Source of the DNA: an uncultured Clostridia bacterium
Lineage (GTDB): Bacteria; Bacillota; Clostridia; TANB77; CAG-508
Assembly: GCA_944388645.1 (NCBI GenBank)
Contig: CALXJO010000069.1
Span: forward strand, 1 to 5,649
Direction: 5' to 3'
Length of the DNA stretch: 5,649 nt
The position numbers were made by a program, and so were the translations under genes. The notes beneath the pieces are model-generated. The model did not search any database. It saw nothing but the letters and a program-made list of their open reading frames with translations, and was not told the origin of the DNA. Shown here piece after piece: positions 1 through 4,703 of this stretch. Every line of letters starts with the position of its first letter. Positions within the stretch are counted from its first letter, which is position 1.

Positions 1-309
1 ATTACAGATACTTTCCCAATACCTTTAGATTTTATAGGTAACAGTGAATGCTTTATGCTTACAGTAAGAGGCGAAAGTATGATTGAAGCAGGTATATTAG
101 ATGGTGATTATATACTTGTAAAAAAACAAAACACAGCAGAAAATGGAGAAATAGTAGTTGCTCTAATTGGTGATGAAGCAACAGTAAAAACATTTTATAA
201 AGAGAAAAATTATATAAGATTACAACCAGAAAATTCTACAATGGATCCTATAATAGTTCCAACTTGTGAAATATTGGGAAAAGTAGCTGGAGTATTCAGA
301 AAAATGTAA
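1..309 (+). CDS. lexA: LexA repressor, C-terminal part (5'-truncated by window edge)
   Basis: LexA represses the SOS DNA-damage regulon and inactivates itself by RecA-stimulated autocleavage. The reading frame is open from base 1, so 102 residues are visible, all from the S24-type latent peptidase domain. The order of motifs is typical: a segment reading FPIPLDFIG, then MLTVRGESMIEAGILDGDYILV with the catalytic Ser codon at 76-78, then EATVKTF with the general-base Lys codon at 187-189. The Ser-Lys distance is 37 residues, the same as Ser119-Lys156 of E. coli LexA. The C-terminal ILGKVAGVFRKM is also LexA-like. The N-terminal winged-helix domain and the Ala-Gly cleavage site would lie to the left of the window. 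A phage CI-like or UmuD-like S24 protein is the alternative, but the close match to Firmicutes LexA makes it unlikely. No GAAC-N4-GTTC type SOS box was seen in the window. The next gene starts 49 bp downstream with no terminator between. Confidence 0.93.
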   Translation: MTDTFPIPLDFIGNSECFMLTVRGESMIEAGILDGDYILVKKQNTAENGEIVVALIGDEATVKTFYKEKNYIRLQPENSTMDPIIVPTCEILGKVAGVFRKM

Positions 310-358
310 TTTAAGATGCATATGATAAAGATATTGAAGTTTTTTATGGAGTAGAAAA

Positions 359-865
359 ATGGCTAGAATGAAAACTTTTTTAATATATCTTTTAATACTA
401 GTTGCTTTTTATATTATATCTAGTATACTTGCATATTGGTATATACAAAGTACATATAGTACTATTGGAAGTCATATAATAGAAAATACAAACATGCCGA
501 ATGTACAAGTAGCAATAGATGATGCTGAGGCAACACTAGTAAATGGATATGTTAGTGGAACAATTACAAATACTTCTGAAGAAGCAATAAATACAAAATA
601 CATAAAATTTGATTTGTTTTCTGAAAGAGGTAACAAAATCTTATCAAAATATGTACAAATAGATAATCTTAATGCAGGAGAAATGCAAAATTTTAAGATG
701 AATTTTAGAGCTGAGAATATTGCTAATTGTTATGCAGAAGTTACAGATACAGTTGAGAAAACAGAAAATACACAGTTAATCAATATAGATAATTTAGAAG
801 ATGATCCTTATACTGGTATAGCAGTTCTTTCATCAGTATTAATTTTAATGCATTTTTTCTTATAA
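359..865 (+). CDS. Membrane-anchored FxLYD-like extracytoplasmic protein
   Basis: A 168-residue protein of unknown function. Residues 1-5 (MARMK) are basic and residues 6-28 form a strong hydrophobic segment, which reads as an uncleaved signal anchor. Residues about 58-130 look like an FxLYD-type beta-sandwich: the pattern VNGYVSGTITNTSEEAI, then KFDLFSERGNKIL, then IDNLNAGEMQNFKMNF follows the family's V-x-G-x-V-x-N, F-D-L-F/Y-D-x-x-G and L-x-x-G-E-x-x-x-F rhythm. A second hydrophobic stretch occupies residues 151-168 and runs straight into the stop, so the domain is probably outside the cell between two membrane anchors. FxLYD domains are common in surface proteins of Gram-positive bacteria, but their role is mostly unknown. 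The start at 359 is supported by GGAG at 348-351, seven bases upstream; an internal ATG at 368 is less well placed. Probably cotranscribed with lexA (gap 49 bp). The domain assignment is by eye and moderate. Confidence 0.75.
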   Translation: MARMKTFLIYLLILVAFYIISSILAYWYIQSTYSTIGSHIIENTNMPNVQVAIDDAEATLVNGYVSGTITNTSEEAINTKYIKFDLFSERGNKILSKYVQIDNLNAGEMQNFKMNFRAENIANCYAEVTDTVEKTENTQLINIDNLEDDPYTGIAVLSSVLILMHFFL

Positions 866-879
866 AATAGGTAATTATA

Positions 880-916
880 TAAGCAGATGTATAATATTAA
901 ATTATATATCTGTTTA
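880..916 (+). terminator. Stem-loop after the FxLYD gene, probable weak intrinsic terminator
   Basis: Bases 880-895 pair with 901-916 around a five-base loop (896-900), giving 16 consecutive pairs, two of them G-U (883/913 and 889/907). The wobble pairs would be A-C mismatches on the opposite strand, so the structure is best when the + strand is transcribed, which suits a terminator for the gene ending at 865. The U-tract is poor (UUU within the stem foot, then AACCUUUCU), so efficiency is uncertain. Confidence 0.55.
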
Positions 917-945
917 ACCTTTCTATAATATTTAATAAAAAGGTT
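916..945 (+). repeat. Short inverted repeat next to the mreB/mbl promoter
   Basis: AACCTTT at 916-922 is complementary to AAAGGTT at 939-945, with three further pairs inside after one mismatch (924-926 with 935-937). The right arm touches the -35 element at 945-950. It may be a regulatory palindrome or chance in AT-rich DNA; there is no U-tract after it, so it is not a second terminator. Confidence 0.3.
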
Positions 946-973
946 TGAAATTTACTATAATATGTAATATAAT
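945..973 (+). promoter_or_regulatory. Housekeeping promoter for mreB/mbl
   Basis: TTGAAA at 945-950 and a perfect TATAAT at 968-973 are separated by 17 bp, close to ideal for the vegetative sigma factor. Transcription would begin near 980, leaving a leader of about 38 bases before the ATG at 1018. A second TATAAT lies at 995-1000, but it would start transcripts inside or beyond the ribosome binding site (1003-1011), so it is the poorer candidate. Confidence 0.7.
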
Positions 974-990
974 TGTAACAGTTTCGTAAT
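963..990 (+). promoter_or_regulatory. Three 11-bp-phased TGTAAY repeats, WalR-like box upstream of mreB/mbl
   Basis: TGTAAT (963-968), TGTAAC (974-979) and CGTAAT (985-990) occur at an exact 11-bp period with 5-bp spacers. The first two copies match the Bacillus WalR/YycF consensus TGTWAH-N5-TGTWAH perfectly; the third has one mismatch. One helical turn between half-sites is what OmpR-family response regulators bind as head-to-tail dimers. Relative to the promoter at 945-973 the array covers the -10 and start region, which would favour repression. Relative to the alternative -10 at 995-1000 it would sit at an activator position. A related regulator such as PhoP is possible, but its TTHACA half-site fits less well. 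Confidence 0.5.
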
Positions 991-1017
991 ATTATATAAT
1001 CGAAAGGAAAGATACAA

Positions 1018-2028
1018 ATGTTAGAATTTGGACAAGACATTGGCATAGATTTAGGTACAGCAACAGTAATTGCTTATATTAAAGGCAAGGGAATAGTTTT
1101 AAGAGAACCATCTGTTGTTGCTGTAGAAAAAGATACAGGGGAAGTACTTGCTGTTGGTAAAGAAGCAAGGAGAATGCTTGGTAGAACTCCTGGAAGTATA
1201 ATAGCTACTAGACCTTTAAGAGAAGGAGTTATATCAGATTATACAGTTACGGAAAAGATGTTAAAATATTTTATAAATAAAGTTTGTGGTAAATATATAT
1301 TTTCTCCACGAATAATGATTTGCGTGCCATCAAGAGTAACAGAAGTAGAAAAAAAAGCTGTTATAGATGCTGCAAGTAAAGCAGGAGCTAGAAAAGTATA
1401 TTTAATTGAAGAACCACTTGCTGCAGCAATAGGAGCAGGACTAGATATATATAAACCATCTGGTAACATGATAGTAGATATAGGCGGAGGAACTACTGAT
1501 ATTGCTGTTATTTCTTTAGGAGGAACTGTAATTAGTACTTCAATTAAAGTTGCAGGAGATAAATTTGACGAATCAATAGTAAAGTATATAAAGAAAAAAC
1601 ATAACATAGTAATCGGAGAAAGAACAGCCGAAGACTTAAAAATAAACATAGGTTGCGTATATCCAAAAATACAAGATGTAGAAATGGAAATTAGAGGTAG
1701 AGACTTAATAACAGGACTACCAAAAACAATAACAGTATATTCAAGTGAAATGCTAGAAGCTTTATCTGAGCCTGCTGAACAAATTGTAGAAGCAGTGCAT
1801 TCAATATTAGAAAAAACACCACCAGAACTTTCAGCAGATATAGGAAGTAAAGGAATTTACATGACAGGTGGAGGTTGTCTAATAGATGGTTTAGATAAAC
1901 TATTGCAAGAAAGAACTGGAATAAATGTAATGATTGCACAAGACGCAGTATCTTGTGTAGCACTTGGAACTGGAAAGGCATTAGAAAAATTTGATGTAAT
2001 AAGTGGTAAAAAAACTAATTACGCATAA
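1018..2028 (+). CDS. mreB: MreB/Mbl-family rod-shape-determining actin
   Basis: Bacterial actin that polymerises on the inner face of the membrane with ATP and guides the elongation machinery for peptidoglycan synthesis. The full family length of 336 residues is present. Nucleotide-binding motifs in order: phosphate-1 DIGIDLGTAT (7-16), connect-1 with LIEEPLAAAIGAG (129-141), phosphate-2 IVDIGGGTTDIAVI (152-165), the GERTAEDLK segment (200-208), and the adenosine motif MTGGGCLIDGL (282-292). The IRGRDLITGLPKTI (225-238) and EKTPPELSADI (265-275) signatures are diagnostic of the MreB/Mbl/MreBH group. The sequence mixes features: AVIDAASKAGAR and EKTPPEL resemble MreB, while TTDIAVIS, GDKFD and GERTAED resemble Mbl. 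No mreC or mreD follows, so this is the stand-alone paralogue type, as for Bacillus mbl. The start is set by AAAGGAAAG at 1003-1011. It has its own promoter and a WalR-like repeat array; read-through into tetR is possible because no terminator follows. Confidence 0.95.
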   Translation: MLEFGQDIGIDLGTATVIAYIKGKGIVLREPSVVAVEKDTGEVLAVGKEARRMLGRTPGSIIATRPLREGVISDYTVTEKMLKYFINKVCGKYIFSPRIMICVPSRVTEVEKKAVIDAASKAGARKVYLIEEPLAAAIGAGLDIYKPSGNMIVDIGGGTTDIAVISLGGTVISTSIKVAGDKFDESIVKYIKKKHNIVIGERTAEDLKINIGCVYPKIQDVEMEIRGRDLITGLPKTITVYSSEMLEALSEPAEQIVEAVHSILEKTPPELSADIGSKGIYMTGGGCLIDGLDKLLQERTGINVMIAQDAVSCVALGTGKALEKFDVISGKKTNYA

Positions 2029-2036
2029 TATAAATG

Positions 2037-2066
2037 TTGAAAAAAGAACTAAAAATATTGTATAAT
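2037..2066 (+). promoter_or_regulatory. Promoter for the tetR-acyl-CoA synthetase pair
   Basis: TTGAAA at 2037-2042 and a perfect TATAAT at 2061-2066 are 18 bp apart, starting only nine bases after the mreB/mbl stop codon. Transcription would begin near 2073. The two downstream genes therefore have their own promoter even though they follow mreB/mbl closely. Confidence 0.65.
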
Positions 2067-2080
2067 AAAATATGTAATAT
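2055..2080 (+). promoter_or_regulatory. Possible TetR operator (imperfect AT-rich dyad)
   Basis: The halves 2055-2067 and 2068-2080 are inverted matches at 9 of 13 positions, with ATATT/AATAT ends, and the dyad is centred just after the -10 element, where an autoregulating TetR repressor commonly binds. The match is weak and the composition almost pure A/T, so it could be chance. Confidence 0.2.
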
Positions 2081-2085
2081 TAAAT

Positions 2086-2092
2086 AAAGGTG
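2086..2092 (+). promoter_or_regulatory. Ribosome binding site that sets the tetR start at 2099
   Basis: AAAGGTG here lies six bases before the ATG at 2099. The GTG at 2090 in the same frame is part of this Shine-Dalgarno sequence and has no site of its own, so it is unlikely to be the start. Confidence 0.75.
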
Positions 2093-2098
2093 AAAAGA

Positions 2099-2665
2099 AT
2101 GAATAAAACGAAAAGAAAAATATTTGAAACTTCTATGAAACTTTTTGCAGAAAAAGGATATGATGCGACAAGTATTGAAGATATTACAGCAACAGTAGGA
2201 GTTGCAAAAGGAACATTATATTATCACTTTTCAAGCAAAGAAGAAATATTTGAATTTCTAATAGGAGAAGGAGTTAAACTTTTAAAAAATAGTATAGAAA
2301 TTAAAACTGAGAAACTAGATAAAGCAATAGATAAAATTAAAGCAATAGTACTTATAGAGTTAAAAGTCTTAGTAAAGTATGAAGACTTTATGACAATAGT
2401 GCTTAGTGAAATATGGGGAAGTGGACCAAGAAGTGTGCTATGCAAAAATTACGTATTTGATTACATTCAATTAATAGAGAAAATAGTAAAAGAGGGAATG
2501 GAAAAAGGAGAAATAATTGAAGGTGATCCAAATGTAATTGCTTCAGGAATATTTGGTTTTACATGTTCAAGTTTAATATATAAAATGAGAAGAGGAAAAG
2601 ATATAAACATACCAGAACTATATGCAGAAATAGAAAAAACATTTTTGAGAAAATTAAAAAGATAG
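2099..2665 (+). CDS. TetR/AcrR-family transcriptional regulator, possibly FadR-like
   Basis: A 188-residue one-component regulator. The N-terminal DNA-binding domain is clear: KIFETSMKLFAEKGYDATS (7-25) is helix 1 and the turn, followed by the helix-turn-helix SIEDITATVGVAKGTLYYHF (25-44) and FSSKEEIFEFL (44-54). The C-terminal ligand and dimer domain (about 60-185) is all-helical and diverges as usual for the family, so the ligand cannot be read from the sequence. It lies 15 bp before an acyl-CoA synthetase, with the stop codon and the next ribosome binding site almost touching, so the two are one operon. In Bacillus, the TetR-family FadR (YsiA) sits beside the acyl-CoA synthetase gene lcfA and is released by long-chain acyl-CoA. 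A similar acyl-CoA-sensing role is a reasonable inference here but not shown. It is probably autoregulated from the promoter at 2037-2066. Confidence 0.9.
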   Translation: MNKTKRKIFETSMKLFAEKGYDATSIEDITATVGVAKGTLYYHFSSKEEIFEFLIGEGVKLLKNSIEIKTEKLDKAIDKIKAIVLIELKVLVKYEDFMTIVLSEIWGSGPRSVLCKNYVFDYIQLIEKIVKEGMEKGEIIEGDPNVIASGIFGFTCSSLIYKMRRGKDINIPELYAEIEKTFLRKLKR

Positions 2666-2680
2666 AAGAGGGAGAAATTC

Positions 2681-4537
2681 ATGAGAATATTAAAAGATTT
2701 TAAAATACCAAATTTTAAATTTAAAAAAATACAAATGAATGATATACCAGAAATTAATAATGTAGATGTAGATTATGAAAAAGTAAAAGAAGCAGCAGAA
2801 AAAAAGAACAAAAAACATCAACCATATAAGCAAACTAATTATAAAACAATAAAAGAAGTATTTATACGTTCAATGAAAGAATATCCTAAAAACACTTTAA
2901 TATTACAAAAACCTAATCACAAAGAGCCATATAGAGAATATACATACGAAGAATTTGGAAAAGATGTTGTAGCATTAGGAACAAAACTTATAAAAATGCT
3001 TCCTAAAAATGCAAAAGTAGTAATAGTAAGTGAAACAACATATGGATGGTATTTATCATATATGACTATGCTTTGCGGTGCTGGAATAGCAGTACCTGTT
3101 GATAAAGAGCTTCCAGACAATGAACTTGAAAATGTAATTAACAGATCAAAAGCAACAGCTGTAATATATTCTGCAAAGAAAAAAGACTCAGTAAAGAAAA
3201 TAGAAAATAAAATACCAACAGTTAAATATTTTATAGAAATGGATTCAGATGACTATATTGTAGATAAACATATGGGAATTAATTATCTAATAAAAGAAGG
3301 AAATGAAATATTAGAAACTGGAGACACATCTTTTATGGATATAGAAATTGATCCAGAAGAATTTAAAGTTTTAATATTTACATCTGGAACAACTTCAAAT
3401 TCAAAAGGTGTAATGATATGTAATAGAAACTTAGCTGCAAATATAAATGCAGTATCTGCATATGTAAAACTATATCCTACAGACAGATTATTTTCAGTAT
3501 TACCACTACATCACACTTATGAATCTACAATAGGCTTTTTATTACCATTTGCATGTGGTGCATCTGTAGCGGTATGTGAAGGCTTAAAATATATAGTTCC
3601 AAACTTACAAGAATCAAAACCAACAGCATTACTTGCAGTACCACTATTAATAGAAAACCTTTATAAAAAAATAAATGAAACAATAAAAAAGAGTAAAAAA
3701 GATGGATTAGTAAACTCTATGATACATGTTACAAATGTATTAAAAGCAGTTAATGTTGATATAAAGAGAAAAGTATTTAAAGAAATTTTAGACAACCTAG
3801 GAGGAAATTTAAGAATAGTAGTTTCTGCTGCTGCTCCTATAGATGCGAAAATATGTAAATGGGTAGAAGATATTGGAATAAAATTCTTGCAAGGCTACGG
3901 ACTTACGGAAACAGCGCCAATCGCAGCATTGACTCCAGAGTATGAACCATCAAGATATGCTTCTACGGGTAAAGCTGTTGTAGGCACAGATATAATAGTA
4001 GATAATCCAAACGAAGCAGGTGAGGGAGAACTTTTAATAAAAGGACCAACTGTAATGTTAGGATACTATGAAGATGAAGAAGCAACTGCAGAAGTTATGA
4101 AAAATGGCTACTTCTGTTCAGGAGATATCGGAAAAATAGATGAAGATGGATTTATCTATATTACAGGAAGAAGCAAAAATGTAATTGTAACACAAAATGG
4201 AAAGAACATATACCCAGAAGAAATAGAGCTATTGTTAGGAAATATACCAGAAATATCAGAATGTATGGTTTATGGTAAAAAAGAATCTGAAGATGCTAGA
4301 GATAAAGAACTAATAATAACTGCTAAAATAATACCAAATTATGAAAAAATAGAAGAATTACATGGTAAAGATTTATCTGATGATGATATTCATAAAATAA
4401 TTTGGGATAAAGTAAAAGAAGTAAATAAAAAGCTTACATCCTATAAAGCCGTAAAGAAAATTGAAATAAAAAAGGATGAATTTGCCAAAACAACAACAAT
4501 GAAAATTAAAAGATACGTAGAAATCAACAAAAAATAA
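2681..4537 (+). CDS. Long-chain-type acyl-CoA synthetase (AMP-binding, ANL superfamily)
   Basis: Adenylates a carboxylic acid, probably a fatty acid, with ATP and transfers it to CoA. The protein is 618 residues. ANL motifs in order: the P-loop FTSGTTSNSKGVM (233-245), LPLHHTYEST (274-283), QGYGLTET (404-411), GELLIKGPTVMLGYY (449-463), the ribose-binding GDIG with Asp482, the hinge GRSKNVIVTQNGKNIYPEEIE (496-516), and the C-terminal MKIKR with the catalytic Lys608. The usual T/S-G-K before that lysine reads T-M-K here. The overall pattern, including the LPLHH and GKNIYPEEIE motifs, is that of the long-chain (LcfA/FAA-like) group rather than acetyl-CoA synthetases. The first 50 or so residues are a lysine-rich extension before the domain begins at NYKTIKEVF (53-61). 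The start is set by GAGGGAG at 2668-2674. It shares an operon with the TetR gene. No other beta-oxidation gene is visible, so the product may feed lipid synthesis or fatty-acid recycling. A peptide-adenylating or other ANL activity is less likely. Confidence 0.9.
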   Translation: MRILKDFKIPNFKFKKIQMNDIPEINNVDVDYEKVKEAAEKKNKKHQPYKQTNYKTIKEVFIRSMKEYPKNTLILQKPNHKEPYREYTYEEFGKDVVALGTKLIKMLPKNAKVVIVSETTYGWYLSYMTMLCGAGIAVPVDKELPDNELENVINRSKATAVIYSAKKKDSVKKIENKIPTVKYFIEMDSDDYIVDKHMGINYLIKEGNEILETGDTSFMDIEIDPEEFKVLIFTSGTTSNSKGVMICNRNLAANINAVSAYVKLYPTDRLFSVLPLHHTYESTIGFLLPFACGASVAVCEGLKYIVPNLQESKPTALLAVPLLIENLYKKINETIKKSKKDGLVNSMIHVTNVLKAVNVDIKRKVFKEILDNLGGNLRIVVSAAAPIDAKICKWVEDIGIKFLQGYGLTETAPIAALTPEYEPSRYASTGKAVVGTDIIVDNPNEAGEGELLIKGPTVMLGYYEDEEATAEVMKNGYFCSGDIGKIDEDGFIYITGRSKNVIVTQNGKNIYPEEIELLLGNIPEISECMVYGKKESEDARDKELIITAKIIPNYEKIEELHGKDLSDDDIHKIIWDKVKEVNKKLTSYKAVKKIEIKKDEFAKTTTMKIKRYVEINKK

Positions 4538-4541
4538 ATAT

Positions 4542-4608
4542 GGTAAACAATATGTAACATAAATTGTTTTGTAACAATTTTGTAACAATAGCGTTAGGAA
4601 AGTGTAAT
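4542..4608 (+). promoter_or_regulatory. Tandem TGTAAY direct repeats, WalR-like, upstream of the 311-residue gene
   Basis: TGTAAC (4570-4575), TGTAAC (4581-4586), CGTTAG (4592-4597, degenerate) and TGTAAT (4603-4608) fall on an exact 11-bp period. A further pair, GGTAAA (4542-4547) and TGTAAC (4553-4558), has the same spacing. The 4570/4581 pair matches the WalR consensus TGTWAH-N5-TGTWAH perfectly. The array is about 55-120 bp upstream of the predicted start of transcription near 4664 and partly overlaps the terminator stem of the preceding operon. The recurrence of the same motif before mreB/mbl makes a shared OmpR-family regulator plausible. Confidence 0.45.
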
Positions 4609-4640
4609 AAAAAAACACGCCGTAGCTATTGTTTTTTTTT
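4584..4640 (+). terminator. Intrinsic terminator of the tetR-acyl-CoA synthetase operon
   Basis: AACAATAGC at 4584-4592 pairs perfectly with GCTATTGTT at 4625-4633, followed directly by seven more Ts (4634-4640). The 32-base loop can hold a small inner hairpin, GTGT (4602-4605) with ACAC (4615-4618). It lies 47 bp after the synthetase stop codon. The long run of T and the perfect stem make this the clearest terminator in the window. Confidence 0.75.
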
Positions 4641-4657
4641 GTAGAATAATATATAAT
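4629..4657 (+). promoter_or_regulatory. Promoter for the 311-residue gene
   Basis: TTGTTT at 4629-4634 and a perfect TATAAT at 4652-4657 are 17 bp apart. The -35 element is made of the 3' arm and T-run of the preceding terminator, so the two signals are interlocked. Transcription would begin near 4664, giving a leader of about 40 bases. A weaker alternative uses TTGTAA (4580-4585) and TGTAAT (4603-4608), also 17 bp apart, but its transcripts would pass through the T-run. Confidence 0.6.
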
Positions 4658-4686
4658 AATGGTATATTAAAGAGTTATACATATGA

Positions 4687-4694
4687 AGAGGAGG
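4687..4694 (+). promoter_or_regulatory. Strong ribosome binding site that sets the start at 4704
   Basis: AGAGGAGG is nearly a full anti-Shine-Dalgarno match and lies nine bases before the ATG at 4704. The in-frame ATG at 4683 immediately precedes this site and would make it coding, so it is rejected as a start. Confidence 0.85.
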
Positions 4695-4703
4695 AATTTT
4701 ACA

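Noticed and set aside
322..354. Ten-codon ORF (MIKILKFFME) between lexA and the FxLYD gene, as a possible leader peptide
   Set aside because: No ribosome binding site of its own, no run of a regulatory amino acid and no attenuator hairpin; the end merely includes the GGAG of the next gene.
995..1000. Second TATAAT as the main mreB/mbl -10 element
   Set aside because: Transcription would start near 1007, inside the ribosome binding site at 1003-1011, leaving no usable leader; the TTGAAA-17-TATAAT promoter at 945-973 is better.
1239..1981. Two reverse-strand open frames opposite mreB/mbl (1239-1649 and 1691-1981)
   Set aside because: Both lie wholly within a strongly conserved gene on the other strand and their translations are low-complexity hydrophobic sequence typical of antisense AT-rich codons.
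2090..2098. GTG start giving a TetR protein three residues longer
   Set aside because: The GTG is part of the AAAGGTG ribosome binding site (2086-2092) and has no site of its own; the ATG at 2099 is ideally spaced.
4373..4618. Reverse-strand frame over the end of the synthetase gene and the following gap
   Set aside because: Phe/Tyr-rich translation typical of reverse-complemented Lys/Glu codons, no credible ribosome binding site, and it overlaps a conserved enzyme C-terminus and terminator.
4584..4640. The structured stretch as a riboswitch or small RNA
   Set aside because: No known riboswitch core could be recognised; the perfect stem followed by a T-run and its place after a stop codon are fully explained by an intrinsic terminator.
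4683..4703. ATG at 4683 as start of the 311-residue gene
   Set aside because: It directly precedes the AGAGGAGG ribosome binding site at 4687-4694, which clearly serves the ATG at 4704; no Shine-Dalgarno sequence precedes 4683.
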